A DNA stretch of 64,000 nucleotides from Allobaculum stercoricanis DSM 13633 (GCF_000384195.1 NZ_KB913034.1:1796213-1860212); one strand, 5' to 3'. Counted from the first letter of the stretch, positions 34,227 to 45,682 are shown. Program-made: numbers and translations. The notes: a model not told the origin generated them from the sequence alone.

Positions 34227-34925
34227 TTACTTATTCATCTCTGCTTCAATCATTGCATATGTTTTTGCTGGATCTTCGGCTTTTGTGATTGAACGGCCAA
34301 CAACGATATAGTCACTACCCTGTTCGCGTGCAAATGCAGGAGTTGCCACACGTTTTTGGTCATCTTTAGAGTCAGAAGATAAACGGATCCCTGGAGTTAC
34401 ACAAAGGAATTCTGGTCCACATGCTTCTTTAATTGCTTTCACTTCGTGTACAGAACATACAACACCATCTAATCCTGCTTCTTTTGCTTTTGTTGCATAG
34501 CGAACTACAGAATCGATCACTGTTCCTGGAATTCCTTGTTCTTCGTTCATTGCTTCTTGGGAAGTAGAAGTTAATTGCGTAACTGCGATCAATAATGGAG
34601 TTTTATTGGATGTGCAGCCTTCTTTTAATCCTTCTTTTCCGGCTTTCATCATTTCAACACCACCAGCAGCATGAACGTTTGTTAAATCTACGCCTAAACG
34701 AGCGAGGTTTTTCATTCCACCTTTTACTGTATTTGGAATATCATGAAGTTTTAAATCTAAGAAGACATCGTGTCCTGCTTCTTTAATTTCACGGACAAGA
34801 TCAAGACCTTCCGCATAAGTTAATTCCATCCCAATTTTAACTGTGATTGGGGAATCGAATTTTGCAAGAAAGTCCATAACTTCTTGACGGCTGGAAAAAT
34901 CCAGGGCCACAATTGTTTTATTCAT
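34227..34925 (-). CDS. pyrF: Orotidine-5'-phosphate decarboxylase
   Basis: A 232-residue OMP decarboxylase that converts OMP to UMP, the last step of UMP synthesis. The catalytic [17 protein letters not shown] motif (about 57-73) and the phosphate-binding [12 protein letters not shown] motif are intact. [10 protein letters not shown] is chosen as start because GGAGGAAAATACA precedes it. It is separated from pyrD by a terminator, so it probably has its own promoter with the FNT-channel gene as second gene. Confidence 0.97.
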   Translation of the reverse strand: MNKTIVALDFSSRQEVMDFLAKFDSPITVKIGMELTYAEGLDLVREIKEAGHDVFLDLKLHDIPNTVKGGMKNLARLGVDLTNVHAAGGVEMMKAGKEGLKEGCTSNKTPLLIAVTQLTSTSQEAMNEEQGIPGTVIDSVVRYATKAKEAGLDGVVCSVHEVKAIKEACGPEFLCVTPGIRLSSDSKDDQKRVATPAFAREQGSDYIVVGRSITKAEDPAKTYAMIEAEMNK

Positions 34926-35039
34926 TGTATTTTCCTCCATAAATTTATTTTTTATTTCGTTACAGCTTGTTTATATCACAAGCCTTAAGCGAATGTTTTA
35001 AAGCTCTTTTTTTGATGATCGTTTTATTCATTTTTGCTT

Positions 35040-35076
35040 AAAAAAACTGTTCTATTTTTTCGAATAGAACAGTTTT
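35040..35076 (-). terminator. Terminator at the end of the pyrB-pyrD operon
   Basis: AAAACTGTTCTATT/AATAGAACAGTTTT perfect stem around a 6-nt loop, with T-rich flank on the minus strand, just after the pyrD stop. Confidence 0.88.
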
Positions 35077-35085
35077 GGATAGTCA

Positions 35086-36000
35086 TTATTTTTGTGGTAA
35101 AGCTTTTCCGATCGCTTCTTGTACAGAATTTAAATTGTATTTTTCTAATACACTTGGCAACTCTTCGATCATTTTTGGACAAGCCCATGGATCAATAAAG
35201 TTTGCCGCGCCAACTTGAACGGCACTTGCTCCCGCATATAAGAATTCTAAAATGTCTTCTGCATTGCTGATGCCACCACAACCAATAATTGGAATATGAA
35301 CAACTTGAGCAACTTGATAAACCATGCGTAATGCAATTGGTTTAATTGCTGGTCCCGAAAGACCACCCGTTACATTTCCTAATAATGGTTTTGCTGTACG
35401 TAAATCCATACGTAAGCCTTGAACGGTATTGATCATGACCAAACCATCTGCACCATTGTCTTGCGCTGCTAATGCCAATTCTACGATGTTTGTAACATTT
35501 GGAGATAATTTTACATAGACCGGTTTATCGGCATGTTGTTTAACCATAGCCACCGTTTTTCCTAATGCTTCAGCATTCGTACCAATAGCCATGCCGCCCA
35601 CTGCAACGTTTGGACAAGATACGTTTAATTCGAACGCTTTAATGACATCTACACCTTTTAAGTGTTCAACGACATGCGCATAGTCTTCGATTGTCGATCC
35701 CGCTACACTAACCATCACTTCTGTATCGAATTGTTCTAAGAAAGGAAGTTCATGTTCACGGAAGTAATCAACACCTTTATTTTCAAGACCAATCGCATTT
35801 AACATTCCAGATTCTGCTTCTGCAATACGAGGCAGAGGGTTTCCAAAACGAGCATTCGGGGTAACTGATTTTGTGACCATTCCCCCAAGTAGGCTCAAAT
35901 CATAGATGGATGCAAATTCACGACCATTTCCAAAACAGCCGGAAGCAGGGAGAACCGGATTTTTTAAATTTAATCCTGGAAGTTTAACGGATAAATCCAT
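35086..36000 (-). CDS. pyrD: Dihydroorotate dehydrogenase B, catalytic subunit
   Basis: A 304-residue FMN enzyme of class 1B that oxidises dihydroorotate to orotate and passes electrons through PyrK to NAD+. The catalytic Cys lies in [10 protein letters not shown] (about residue 129), with [25 protein letters not shown] near the C-terminus. The class 1B assignment fits the adjacent pyrK, with which it shares one base. It is the last gene of the operon. Confidence 0.97.
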   Translation of the reverse strand: MDLSVKLPGLNLKNPVLPASGCFGNGREFASIYDLSLLGGMVTKSVTPNARFGNPLPRIAEAESGMLNAIGLENKGVDYFREHELPFLEQFDTEVMVSVAGSTIEDYAHVVEHLKGVDVIKAFELNVSCPNVAVGGMAIGTNAEALGKTVAMVKQHADKPVYVKLSPNVTNIVELALAAQDNGADGLVMINTVQGLRMDLRTAKPLLGNVTGGLSGPAIKPIALRMVYQVAQVVHIPIIGCGGISNAEDILEFLYAGASAVQVGAANFIDPWACPKMIEELPSVLEKYNLNSVQEAIGKALPQK

Positions 36001-36734
36001 TACAATACCACCTTTCCCATCGCAAAGACTGGGCCGTCTTCACAAACGCGAACTGCGTCACCTTCTACCGTTTTCATCACGCAACCTAAGCATACGCCAA
36101 ATCCACAACCCATGCGGCTTTCTAAAGAGATATAGCCATCTTGATATGTGTTTTGAATCGCGCGAAGCATTGGCAATGGTCCACAACTGCAAACAAATGG
36201 ACAAGTGATGTGATTGGCTTTGATACCATCTAAAACAGTTCCTTGAACCCCCATTGATCCATCCATTGTGCAAATCACAGGAGTGATGCCGAGTTCTTCA
36301 AATTCTTTTTGATAGAACACTTCATCTTTTGTATTAAAGCCTAATACAACATGAACTTTTGCGCCCAAATCTTGATACGCTTTGGCTGTCAATAACATTG
36401 GTGGAGTACCCACACCACCACCTACAATTAATACTTCTTCTTTCGCTTCGATCGGATAACCAGTACCCAATGGGCCAAGGACACTTAAAGCGTGCCCTGG
36501 TCGCATGGAAGAGAGTTTGTCGGTTCCTTTGCCTAATACTTTATAGACAATTGTGAGTACGTTTCCTTCAACCCAAGAAACGGAAATTGGACGTCGTAAA
36601 TAGAAGTTAGGAACAGTGATTTGAACGAATTGACCTGGTTTAGCCAATGTTGCAATTTCTGTTTCTAATTCCATTTTAAATACATCTTGAGTCAGCGGTG
36701 TATTCGATAAAATTTTCGCTTTGGATTCGATCAT
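36000..36734 (-). CDS. pyrK: Dihydroorotate dehydrogenase B, electron-transfer subunit
   Basis: A 244-residue flavoprotein with an N-terminal FAD domain ([11 protein letters not shown] for FAD binding), a central NAD domain ([12 protein letters not shown]) and a C-terminal [2Fe-2S] cluster motif. The cluster cysteines lie in [11 protein letters not shown] and the later VCEDGPVF. It lets PyrD use NAD+ as acceptor. It sits between carB and pyrD with tight spacing (4 bp and 1-bp overlap). Confidence 0.97.
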   Translation of the reverse strand: MIESKAKILSNTPLTQDVFKMELETEIATLAKPGQFVQITVPNFYLRRPISVSWVEGNVLTIVYKVLGKGTDKLSSMRPGHALSVLGPLGTGYPIEAKEEVLIVGGGVGTPPMLLTAKAYQDLGAKVHVVLGFNTKDEVFYQKEFEELGITPVICTMDGSMGVQGTVLDGIKANHITCPFVCSCGPLPMLRAIQNTYQDGYISLESRMGCGFGVCLGCVMKTVEGDAVRVCEDGPVFAMGKVVL

Positions 36735-36737
36735 ATC

Positions 36738-39700
36738 TTATTTCCCCAGTTCATTCATAGAAATCATTGAGAATGAAATTGATTCAAGAACTTTCATCAA
36801 AGCATCTGCAGTATCTAAAGCAGTCATACAGAAAATGTTATTTTCAGAAGCGACACGACGGATGATAAATCCATCATCTTCATTTTTCTGAGATGTACGA
36901 GACATTGTATTCACTACATAATTGACTTTTCCCGTACGGATGATGTCTACAACGTTTGGTACATCGGAATTTTCTTCGATTTTTGCAGCATCGTGAACGA
37001 ACAAGCCGTTTTCACGTAAGAATTTTGCCGTACCTGGTGTTGCATATAAACCATATCCGATATTTGCAGCACGGTTTGCAAGTTCTAAGGCTTCTTGTTT
37101 ATCGCGATCCGCAATTGTAAAGAGGATATTTCCGTGTGCTGGAACTTTGATTCCTGCAGCAACTAATGCTTTATATAATGCTTTTTCTAAATTGATATCA
37201 GAACCTAGTGCTTCCCCTGTGGATTTCATTTCAGGTCCTAAAACCGTATCCACACTGCGCAGTTTTGCAAAAGAGAAGACTGGCGCTTTAACAAATACAC
37301 GATCTTGATCTTCTGGACGGTAACCTGGCGTTACACCTTGTTCTTCTAAAGAGTGACCTAATACTGCCATTGTTGCTAAATGAGACATTGGTACGCCTGT
37401 GATCTTGGATAAGAATGGCACAGTTCTAGAAGAACGTGGGTTAACTTCAAGGACATAGACTTGATCGTTAGCATCAACGATGAACTGAATGTTGTAAAGA
37501 CCGATAAAGCCGAATCCTTCCCCAATTCTTGTTGCATAGTCGATGATTGTGTCTTTAACGTCTTGAGAAATTGTCTGTGTTGGATAAACGGAGATGGAGT
37601 CACCAGAGTGAACACCGGCACGTTCGATATGTTCCATTACACCTGGAATATAAACGTGTTTTCCATCCGCAATCGCATCGATTTCTAATTCTTTTCCGAC
37701 GATATATTTATCGACAAGAATTGGCGCATCGTGGCTAATTTCTTTTACGGCATTTGCCATGTAGATGCGTAATTCATCATCGTTATGAACGATTTGCATT
37801 GCACGACCACCAAGAACATAAGATGGACGAACGAGTACTGGATAGCCAATACGTCCTGCAATATCTAATGCTTCTTCAACTGTTAATGCTGTTTCACCTT
37901 TTGGTTGAGGGATGTCTAGTTTATGTAACATCGCTTCAAATTCATGACGGTCTTCCGCTAAGTCGATGCTTTCAAGACTCGTTCCTAAAATTTTCACACC
38001 GTGTTCAGCTAAAGATGCAGCAAGGTTAATCGCAGTTTGACCACCAAATTGAACGATGACACCTTCTGGTTTTTCTAAATCGATAACTTCCATAACATCT
38101 TCTGTTGTTAATGGTTCGAAATACAATTTGTCAGAAATTGTGAAGTCAGTTGATACCGTTTCTGGGTTGTTGTTGACGATGATTGCTTCATAACCAGCAT
38201 GACGTAATGTTTCTACGCAATGCACTGTCGCATAGTCGAATTCAACACCTTGCCCAATACGGATAGGTCCAGAACCTAATACAACGATTTTGCGGTTGTT
38301 AGAAGGCACACTTTCGTTTTCTTGCTCGTAAGTAGAGTAGAAATAAGGTGTTGCACTTTCAAATTCTCCTGCACAAGTATCCACCATTTTGTAAACAGGA
38401 ATGATGTTGTTTTCGTGACGTAATTCATAGATCGCTTTTGCCGTTGTGTTCCAAGCTTTTGCGATCATGCTGTCGGAGAATCCGTTTTTCTTTAATGTCA
38501 GCAATGTTTCTGGATCCATTGGATGTTCATTCATTTCTTGTTCTAAGCGGAAGATACGATTTAAATGCATCAAGAAGAATGGATCGATTTTACATGCTTT
38601 ATGGATTTCTTCAACGCTAACGCCTTCGCGCATCACTTTTGCGATCGCAAAGATTCTTAAGTCGCTGTTCGTGCGAATCATTTCAAATAATTCTTCACGA
38701 CTCTTATCTTCTAAATCCTGTAAGAACAAGTGATCCACTTTCATTTCCAAAGAACGAACGCCTTTTAAGAACGCTTCTTCAAATGTACGTCCGATGGACA
38801 TGATTTCCCCTGTTGCTTTCATTTGGGTTCCTAAATGACGGTCTGCATTTGGGAATTTGTCAAATGGGAAACGAGGGAATTTTGCAACAACATAGTCAAT
38901 TGTTGGTTCGAAGCAAGCATAAGATGTTTTTGTTACTGGGTTTAAAATTTCGTCTAATGTTAAGCCCACTGCCAATTTTGCGGAAATACGCGCAATTGGA
39001 TAACCTGTTGCTTTAGATGCTAATGCAGAAGAGCGGGAAACACGTGGGTTTACTTCGATAACAAAGTATTTAAAGCTCTTTGGATCTAAAGCTAACTGCA
39101 CGTTACATCCACCACAAATGCCTAAAGCACGAATGATTTTTAATGCAGCAGAACTTAACATGCCATTTTCACGATCTGTTAATGTCTGAACTGGAGCCAC
39201 AACGATAGAGTCACCCGTATGGACACCAACTGGATCGACGTTTTCCATACTACAAATCACGATGGAGTTGTCGTTGGAGTCACGCATTACTTCATATTCG
39301 ATTTCTTTATAACCAGCAATAGATTGTTCGATTAAGCACTGGTGAACTGGAGAAATTTTAAGTCCAGCGTCACAGACTTTGCGTAATTCTTCTTCATTAT
39401 CCGCAAATCCACCACCTGTTCCGCCAAGGGTATAAGCAGGGCGAACAACAACTGGATAACCTAATTCTTTGCAATATTCAACTGCTTGATCCACTGTGTG
39501 CACGATGTCACTCTGTGGCACTGGTTCATTGATTTCGTTCATCAAAGAACGGAACAATTCACGGTCTTCTGCTTTTTGAATCGCGTGTAAATCTGTTCCC
39601 AGAATTTCAACACCGTATTCTTCTAAGATGCCATCTTCAGCTAATTCAACAACTAAGTTCAATCCTGTTTGTCCACCTAATGAACCTAAGATTGCATCTG

Positions 39701-39947
39701 GTCTTTCTTTATAAATAATGCGTTTTGCGAAATCTAAAGTGATTGGTTCGATATAAACTTGGTCAGCAACAACTGAATCAGTCATGATCGTTGCTGGGTT
39801 GGAGTTAATCAAGATAACTTCATATCCTTCTTCACGTAAGGATTGGCAAGCCTGAGTTCCGGCATAGTCAAATTCAGCCGCCTGACCAATTACGATTGGA
39901 CCAGACCCGATAACGAGAATCTTTTTAATATCGTCTCTTCTAGGCAT
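36738..39947 (-). CDS. carB: Carbamoyl-phosphate synthase large subunit
   Basis: A full-length 1069-residue CarB with two duplicated ATP-grasp synthetase halves (starting at about residues 8 and 553; [19 protein letters not shown] and [19 protein letters not shown]), an oligomerisation domain between them and a C-terminal MGS-like allosteric domain (about 940-1069). It makes carbamoyl phosphate from bicarbonate, 2 ATP and ammonia delivered by CarA. Start overlaps the carA stop by eight bases. No lesion is visible, so it could use free ammonia if CarA is a poor glutaminase. Confidence 0.98.
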   Translation of the reverse strand: MPRRDDIKKILVIGSGPIVIGQAAEFDYAGTQACQSLREEGYEVILINSNPATIMTDSVVADQVYIEPITLDFAKRIIYKERPDAILGSLGGQTGLNLVVELAEDGILEEYGVEILGTDLHAIQKAEDRELFRSLMNEINEPVPQSDIVHTVDQAVEYCKELGYPVVVRPAYTLGGTGGGFADNEEELRKVCDAGLKISPVHQCLIEQSIAGYKEIEYEVMRDSNDNSIVICSMENVDPVGVHTGDSIVVAPVQTLTDRENGMLSSAALKIIRALGICGGCNVQLALDPKSFKYFVIEVNPRVSRSSALASKATGYPIARISAKLAVGLTLDEILNPVTKTSYACFEPTIDYVVAKFPRFPFDKFPNADRHLGTQMKATGEIMSIGRTFEEAFLKGVRSLEMKVDHLFLQDLEDKSREELFEMIRTNSDLRIFAIAKVMREGVSVEEIHKACKIDPFFLMHLNRIFRLEQEMNEHPMDPETLLTLKKNGFSDSMIAKAWNTTAKAIYELRHENNIIPVYKMVDTCAGEFESATPYFYSTYEQENESVPSNNRKIVVLGSGPIRIGQGVEFDYATVHCVETLRHAGYEAIIVNNNPETVSTDFTISDKLYFEPLTTEDVMEVIDLEKPEGVIVQFGGQTAINLAASLAEHGVKILGTSLESIDLAEDRHEFEAMLHKLDIPQPKGETALTVEEALDIAGRIGYPVLVRPSYVLGGRAMQIVHNDDELRIYMANAVKEISHDAPILVDKYIVGKELEIDAIADGKHVYIPGVMEHIERAGVHSGDSISVYPTQTISQDVKDTIIDYATRIGEGFGFIGLYNIQFIVDANDQVYVLEVNPRSSRTVPFLSKITGVPMSHLATMAVLGHSLEEQGVTPGYRPEDQDRVFVKAPVFSFAKLRSVDTVLGPEMKSTGEALGSDINLEKALYKALVAAGIKVPAHGNILFTIADRDKQEALELANRAANIGYGLYATPGTAKFLRENGLFVHDAAKIEENSDVPNVVDIIRTGKVNYVVNTMSRTSQKNEDDGFIIRRVASENNIFCMTALDTADALMKVLESISFSMISMNELGK

Positions 39948-41016
39948 TTTTCTTGTTCTCCTTTTCTGTAGTCATCAAACGGACAAAGGCATCCATTGCA
40001 CCTGTGCCGTCAGTAGATGTTGGTTGGAACTGTAAGCCAAATACTGGATAAGTTTTATGCGCAACACCTTCACAAGAATTATCGTTCAATGCTTTATGCG
40101 TCATTACTAAATCTGTATTGGCTAAAGAATCAATATCCACCGCATAGCCATGGTTTTGGCTTGTAATTTCTACATGACCATCACTTAAGTGAACAACTGG
40201 GTGGTTGCTTCCGCGATGTCCGAATTTCAATTTATATGTTTTTGCTCCGCAAGCTAAAGAGATGAGCTGGTGACCTAAACAAATTCCAAACATTGGAACT
40301 TGGCCCATCAGTTGACGAACTGTTTCAATTGCTTCTGGAATATCTGTTGGATTTCCTGGACCATCTGTTAAAACAACACCATCTGGGCAGAAACTCATAA
40401 TTGTTTTTACATCTGTGTTCCATGGCACAACAACGATGTCTAAGTTCAATGCTGCTAAATCACGAATAATGCTTAATTTGCTTCCGAAATCCATCACAAC
40501 AACTTTTAAGCCACGGTTTGGTACGGAGTAAATGCGTGGTGCACTCACTTGTTGTACTTGATCGTGCATTTCTGGTGTTTTGCGAATTGTTTCAAGCACT
40601 TCATCGATATTGGCATCCGCATTGCACATCATGCAACGCATTACCCCTTTATCGCGAATACGACGCGTGATCGCACGAGTATCGATATCATAAATGCCCG
40701 CAATATTTTCCTGTTTGCAGAAATCATTCAAAGAAGAATTTGCACGCCAGTTGGAATAATCTTCACAAAGATCTTTAACCACCAAGCCGAATACGCTTGG
40801 TACAAGATTTTCCCAGTCATCGCGGTTCATGCCGTAATTTCCAATTAATGGATACGTCATCATCACGATTTGTCCACAATAAGAACTGTCTGTCAAAATT
40901 TCCTGGTAGCCCGTCATTGCCGTGTTGAATACTAATTCACCGACTTTGAAGTTGTCTGAACCGAACGCTTTTCCTTTCCAGACGCTTCCATCTTCTAAAA
41001 CAAGCAATCTGTCCAT
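39940..41016 (-). CDS. carA: Carbamoyl-phosphate synthase small subunit with atypical glutaminase site
   Basis: A 358-residue CarA homologue. The N-terminal CPSase domain and the class I glutaminase domain are both present, and the nucleophile Cys246 is kept in MFGICLGHQ. The usual FHPE motif that supplies catalytic His and Glu is replaced by FQPT (Gln331, Thr333; codons CAA and ACA read directly). Ammonia production from glutamine should therefore be weak or absent unless other residues substitute. It remains in frame, correctly placed before carB and preceded by GGGAGGAG, so it is not a pseudogene. It may now act structurally or as an ammonia-channelling subunit. Confidence 0.92.
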   Translation of the reverse strand: MDRLLVLEDGSVWKGKAFGSDNFKVGELVFNTAMTGYQEILTDSSYCGQIVMMTYPLIGNYGMNRDDWENLVPSVFGLVVKDLCEDYSNWRANSSLNDFCKQENIAGIYDIDTRAITRRIRDKGVMRCMMCNADANIDEVLETIRKTPEMHDQVQQVSAPRIYSVPNRGLKVVVMDFGSKLSIIRDLAALNLDIVVVPWNTDVKTIMSFCPDGVVLTDGPGNPTDIPEAIETVRQLMGQVPMFGICLGHQLISLACGAKTYKLKFGHRGSNHPVVHLSDGHVEITSQNHGYAVDIDSLANTDLVMTHKALNDNSCEGVAHKTYPVFGLQFQPTSTDGTGAMDAFVRLMTTEKENKKNA

Positions 41017-41081
41017 AAGTTTCTCCTCCCTTACGTTATTGATATTTCTATTCCGTTATTTTTTCAGTAAGTGTGGCCCAC

Positions 41082-42362
41082 TTACTTTTGTTTTGTATAG
41101 ACCGGTTTTCCTTCAAACCAAGTTTGTTTGATGTCGACAACGCTCTTCCATCCCGCAAATGGTGTATTTTTTCCCATGGATTGGAATGTGTCTGGATCAA
41201 TTGTGACATCTGCATTTAAATCAGCAATGAAGAAATCTGGACGGTAGCCAATTTCAAGCTTGCCGCATTTTTCTAAACCGAATCGCTTTGCTGGCTTTTC
41301 TGCCATCCAACCGATCAGCTGGTTGAGTGACCAGCGTTTTTGGTTTTCTACAAATTCAGTATAAAGCAAAGGGAACGCAGTTTCTAAGGCAACAATGCCA
41401 AATGGTGAAAGTTCCATCGGACGTGTTTTTTCTTCCATCGTATGTGGAGCATGGTCATTGGCAATAAAATCGAGATCGCCATTTTCCAAACCTTCAATTA
41501 AGGCCATTCGATCTTCGTGGCTTCTTAATGGTGGGTTCATTTTCCACATTGGCCCTTTGACATCTTTATCTTCTAATAATAAGTGATGGGCTGTAACTTC
41601 CCCAGAACAATCTGCGCCTTGTGCTTTTGCGGCATGCAAAGCTTGCACGCTTTCTTTGGCTGAAATGTGATCCGCATGATATTTCAAACCATTCGAAATG
41701 ACCATGACGAGATCGCGTTTTAATTGTTCACTTTCACAAGCACTTGGAATTCCGATCCAACCGTTTTGTGTAGCATATTCACTTTCGTGAACGGATGCTT
41801 TTTGTTTACGGTACACCATATCTTCAGTATGACATGAAAACATGACATCGGCTTCTTTGGCTCTTTTCATGGCTAATGCCATGACTTCTTCACTTTGAAT
41901 GCCCACGCCATCATCACTAAACCAATGAATGCCTAATTCTTTCAGTGCGCGATAGTTTGTCGGCACTTTTCCTTGTTCATCATTGGTAATCGTTCCAAAT
42001 GGAAAGACACGCACGTTTGCATGTTCTTCGATATTTTTTAAGTAACGTTCCATCACATCTGCAGTCGATGGGAAAGGTTTTACGTTTGGCATCGCAAAGA
42101 TCGTCGTATATCCACCAGCAGCGGCAGCCATTGTTCCTGTCGCAATCGTTTCTTTTGTTGTATAACCTGGATCACGTAAGTGAACATGGGTATCCACTAA
42201 ACCAGGAAGGACGGCTAAACCTTGGCCATCTACCACTTGCCAATCTTCTTGACGTTCAATTGTTGGGGCAATCTCTAAAATTTCGTGTTCATCAAATAAC
42301 ATTTCGCCATCCATCAAATGATGTTGATAGAAGATTTTCGCGTTAGTAATTAGTGTTTTCAC
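41082..42362 (-). CDS. pyrC: Dihydroorotase
   Basis: A 426-residue class I dihydroorotase. The metal motif DTHVHLRDPGYTTKET (about 57-72) and later NDHAPHT (conserved Asp/His) and GRFGL-type tail are typical. It cyclises carbamoyl-aspartate to dihydroorotate. It starts with GTG (GAGAGGG upstream) overlapping the pyrB stop by four bases. 65 bp separate it from carA. Confidence 0.97.
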   Translation of the reverse strand: MKTLITNAKIFYQHHLMDGEMLFDEHEILEIAPTIERQEDWQVVDGQGLAVLPGLVDTHVHLRDPGYTTKETIATGTMAAAAGGYTTIFAMPNVKPFPSTADVMERYLKNIEEHANVRVFPFGTITNDEQGKVPTNYRALKELGIHWFSDDGVGIQSEEVMALAMKRAKEADVMFSCHTEDMVYRKQKASVHESEYATQNGWIGIPSACESEQLKRDLVMVISNGLKYHADHISAKESVQALHAAKAQGADCSGEVTAHHLLLEDKDVKGPMWKMNPPLRSHEDRMALIEGLENGDLDFIANDHAPHTMEEKTRPMELSPFGIVALETAFPLLYTEFVENQKRWSLNQLIGWMAEKPAKRFGLEKCGKLEIGYRPDFFIADLNADVTIDPDTFQSMGKNTPFAGWKSVVDIKQTWFEGKPVYTKQK

Positions 42363-43270
42363 TCTTGTCCCTCTCTAACAAAAGGTGCTACACCTAATGC
42401 TTTTTTAATCATCGCTTTTCGTACTAACATTCCATTATGCATCTGTTTGAAAATACGGCTTTTTTCGCTTTCGACTAAGTCCGTATCGATTTCAACACCG
42501 CGGTTGACTGGTGCTGGATGCATGATGATCGCATGGTCTTTCATGCGGTTATAACGTTCTTTTGTTAGTCCGTATTGGCTCAAATATTCATCATCGCTTA
42601 ATGACTGAAGTGTTGCGCCACGTTCTTTTTGGATTCGTAAAAGCATGACAACGTCTGCCCATTCAATTGATTCATCGAAATCACTAAATGGATAGCCTTC
42701 GCGTTCCCATTCTTTTGGTCCGGAAAAACGAACATTGGCATTGAAACGTTCAAGTGCTTCTTTGTCACTTGCTGCAACACGAGAATGCGCAACATCTCCA
42801 CAGATCAACACATTGATTCCATCGAAATGACCAAACTCTTGGTAAATTGTCAATAAATCCAATAAGCACTGGGATGGGTGATTTCCTTTTCCATCTCCGG
42901 CGTTGATGATTGGAATATTGATTCCTTTTAGTTCATTGAAATATTCATCTTGTGGATGGCGAATCACTAACAATTGATAGCCAACAGACTCGAACACCTT
43001 TACTGTATCGTATAACGTTTCTCCTTTTGTTATAGAAGAAGATTCCGCTTGGAAATCAACGGTCTTCAATCCTAGTTGTTTTTCAGCACTTACAAATGAA
43101 TAGTGAGTGCGCGTCGAAGGCTCAAAAAAAAGATTGGCTGTAAGTACCTGAGCACTTTCAGGTAACTGCCAATCCGAATGAGAATAGGAAAAAGCCTTCG
43201 CATCATCAAGGATTTCAAGGATCTCTTCGTTCGTTAGATCCTTCATGGTTAAAAGTGATTTTTTATTCAT
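42359..43270 (-). CDS. pyrB: Aspartate carbamoyltransferase catalytic subunit
   Basis: A 303-residue ATCase. The carbamoyl-phosphate loop FEPSTRTHYSF (about 50-60) and HPSQCLLDLLTI (aspartate side, about 129-140) are intact. It condenses carbamoyl phosphate and aspartate. No pyrI regulatory subunit is present, as usual in Bacillota. MNKKSLL at 43270 is preferred over an upstream TTG because AAGGGG lies nine bases before it. It heads the operon pyrB-pyrC-carA-carB-pyrK-pyrD. Confidence 0.97.
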   Translation of the reverse strand: MNKKSLLTMKDLTNEEILEILDDAKAFSYSHSDWQLPESAQVLTANLFFEPSTRTHYSFVSAEKQLGLKTVDFQAESSSITKGETLYDTVKVFESVGYQLLVIRHPQDEYFNELKGINIPIINAGDGKGNHPSQCLLDLLTIYQEFGHFDGINVLICGDVAHSRVAASDKEALERFNANVRFSGPKEWEREGYPFSDFDESIEWADVVMLLRIQKERGATLQSLSDDEYLSQYGLTKERYNRMKDHAIIMHPAPVNRGVEIDTDLVESEKSRIFKQMHNGMLVRKAMIKKALGVAPFVREGQE

Positions 43271-43366
43271 ATCCAAAACCCCTTCTACTTATGCGCTGGC
43301 GCAATTTTAAGAATATAAATCATATTTTGTCCGTCTGTTTTATCAGCAGACTTCTAAATCTTCCGT

Positions 43367-43394
43367 ATTATATCACTTACTTTTTGAAACACAA
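43367..43394 (-). promoter_or_regulatory. Promoter of the pyr operon
   Basis: On the minus strand TTGTGT (43389-43394), a 16-bp spacer and TATAAT (43367-43372) lie about 90 nt before the pyrB ATG. The leader between holds a GTCTG/CAGAC hairpin (43333-43351) and a TGCGC/GCGCA element. It shows no classic terminator/antiterminator pair. Confidence 0.65.
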
Positions 43395-43601
43395 TAGAGA
43401 TTTATGGTTTAAAAAACGATCACTTTTTCAAACTCTTACATATCGAAAACTTTACACATAGTCGACAGACAATCATTTCTTTTCAATCCTAAAAAGGATG
43501 TTTAATAACACATTTTGTATATTTTGTGATTTTCAACTTTCGATCCTATAAAAAAACGCATCACGAGCTAAAAGGCTTATGTTTTCCAATTTCCCTTTTG
43601 T

Positions 43602-44597
43602 TTATGGATTACATCTTTGACATGGCGTATAGCCTTGGGCAATTAAACTTTCTTTCGATTCATGAACATCTTGTCGATTTCTTTTTGACATATCATCGAT
43701 CGAATCGCAGCTTGGATCATGAAATTTATGCGATCTGATATTTAAAACATAATCCTTAGCTTGCCCCTCCGTTGCGGGTGTTTGACCTTGACTCGTATTC
43801 TGCCCTGCTTCTTCTAGCCAGTTCTCTCCTGTTTGATAATCGATACAAATGCCAGGTTGAACATTATAACAAAACACGTTAAAGGAAAGACCTTGCCCAT
43901 TGTCCTCTACGGATTTTGCTTGCATCAACACACCATTAGCCACTAAGTTATCACCATCAAACATCGGTGTAACTTGGTACATCACATGTTTATTGGTCTT
44001 GCGAATAAAATCTAACGTCTTACTTTCAAAAGGCTGCATCCCTTTGATATTCATATAACGCGTTCCGGTCATTAAGTTTTTCGGATTCGCATTTTGACCT
44101 GACAAACTAAAAGCAATCAAATGGCATCGATTGTAAAGCGCTTGGCCATCTTTGATACAGTCATAGCGGTTTTGTTTCCACCCCGTTGGATGAATACTCG
44201 AAATATCGCCACGTTCTTCTTCTGGCAAAATTTCTTGTCCCAAGCTTCCATAAGCCATTGTGACTCGTCCGAATTCATCTAATTCAAAATAGTGTTGGAA
44301 CGCACTTGTTGTTTGTTCATTTTCTTCAAAATAAGGAACGTTGTTATTGATAGCAACATAGGGTTGGCCACTAAATTCTGGAATATCGGCCAGGGTGATC
44401 GGCAACTTGGCAGGATTAGGTTGTTGTTGTCCTTCTTGTTGCGCCACGCTTGTCGTGCTTTCTTCAATTTGGATTTGGCTATTGGCTGACAAACTGATCG
44501 CACTCGATGCCATTGGATTGGCACTACAACCAACAAGAGTCAAAATTAAAAATAGATTGAAAAAGATATTTGAGATTCGTTTCCACTTTTGTCTCAT
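43602..44597 (-). CDS. DNA/RNA non-specific endonuclease, lipoprotein
   Basis: A 331-residue exported nuclease. The lipobox LVGC puts the lipidated Cys at 24, followed by a Ser/Gln-rich linker (25-65). The endonuclease NS domain has LYNRCHLIAFSLSGQNANPKNLMTGTRYMN, where His159 is the expected general base and Asn174 a metal ligand. A C-terminal small domain (HKFHDPSCDSI..CQRCNP) resembles an Ada-type metal-binding fold. It would be tethered outside the membrane to degrade nucleic acids for nutrition or uptake. It lies upstream of pyrB in the same direction, with the pyr promoter in the gap. Confidence 0.88.
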   Translation of the reverse strand: MRQKWKRISNIFFNLFLILTLVGCSANPMASSAISLSANSQIQIEESTTSVAQQEGQQQPNPAKLPITLADIPEFSGQPYVAINNNVPYFEENEQTTSAFQHYFELDEFGRVTMAYGSLGQEILPEEERGDISSIHPTGWKQNRYDCIKDGQALYNRCHLIAFSLSGQNANPKNLMTGTRYMNIKGMQPFESKTLDFIRKTNKHVMYQVTPMFDGDNLVANGVLMQAKSVEDNGQGLSFNVFCYNVQPGICIDYQTGENWLEEAGQNTSQGQTPATEGQAKDYVLNIRSHKFHDPSCDSIDDMSKRNRQDVHESKESLIAQGYTPCQRCNP

Positions 44598-44829
44598 GCA
44601 AATTTCTCCTTTCCATCACTTGGATTGGGCAAATGGATCTTGAATTTTTTCTCCATCCATTCACAATTGATTCCTGATTATGATAACAAGTCCCCATTAT
44701 AAAACGAACTTTGACCCACCATCTAGCTATAGCTTGCAGATTAATTTTGGATCAGTCTTTACCGTATAGATCACAATCGCTAGACTACTGTTACGACGCA
44801 AAACAAATGAAAATTCAAGGAGACTTTCT

Positions 44830-45657
44830 ATGGAATACAATTTAAAATCCCCTAAACTCATTGCTGCCGATATCGATGGCACTTTTTTACGTCCTGATCG
44901 TACTTACGATCGTCCTCGCTTTGAAAGAATTTTAAAACGTATGCACGCTAAAGGCGCAAAATTTGTCGTTGCTAGCGGAAATCAAATCGCTCTTTTAGAA
45001 AATTTATTTCCGGGTTTTGAAGGCCAAATTTCCTACGTTGCCGAAAATGGTGCATTGATTCGCGATGAACAAGAAGTGCTCTTTGCTGGAAATATGGATC
45101 CTTATGCCATCAAACGCGTATTAGAAGTGCAACGTCAACACCCTGAAATCCAACTCGTTTTATGTGGGGTTAAATCTGCTTATTGTCAACGTGGACTGAC
45201 TGATCCTCGATTTTTCGATTTCATCAATCAGTTCTATGGACGCCTCGCTTGGGCTGATGATCTGCAAACGATTGATGACCAAGTCCTCAAGTTCGCTTTA
45301 CTCGTTCCGGAAGAACAATCCCTCCAATATGTTGATTTATTTAAACAAGAACTTGGCGGACTGATTGAAGCAACGGATACGGGCTTTGGCTATATCGATT
45401 TAATTGTTCCCGGTTGTCACAAAGCTTCTGGTCTTCAAAAATTAGCCGAACGTTGGAACATCGATCCACAAGACTGTGCTGCTTTTGGTGATGGTGGCAA
45501 TGATATTGAAATGTTGAATTATTGTGGATTAAGTTTTGCGATGGCCAATGCCAAAGATTCCGTTAAAGCTGCTGCCCAATACGTATGTAAATCTGATGCT
45601 GAAGATGGCGTACTTGAAGTCTTAGACCAACTGTATCCAGAAGAATCACATATCTAG
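44830..45657 (+). CDS. Cof-type HAD hydrolase
   Basis: A 275-residue HAD-IIB (Cof-like) phosphatase. Motif I is IAADIDGTFLR (about 11-21), motif II is VVASGNQ and motifs III/IV are in AFGDGGNDIEML (about 218-229). Family members dephosphorylate sugar phosphates or flavin precursors; the substrate is not set by sequence. The ATG has AAGGAGACTTTCT upstream. It is divergent from the nuclease gene across 232 bp with nothing else recognised. Confidence 0.9.
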   Translation: MEYNLKSPKLIAADIDGTFLRPDRTYDRPRFERILKRMHAKGAKFVVASGNQIALLENLFPGFEGQISYVAENGALIRDEQEVLFAGNMDPYAIKRVLEVQRQHPEIQLVLCGVKSAYCQRGLTDPRFFDFINQFYGRLAWADDLQTIDDQVLKFALLVPEEQSLQYVDLFKQELGGLIEATDTGFGYIDLIVPGCHKASGLQKLAERWNIDPQDCAAFGDGGNDIEMLNYCGLSFAMANAKDSVKAAAQYVCKSDAEDGVLEVLDQLYPEESHI

Positions 45658-45682
45658 CAATCATTAAAAAATTGAATTCTTT

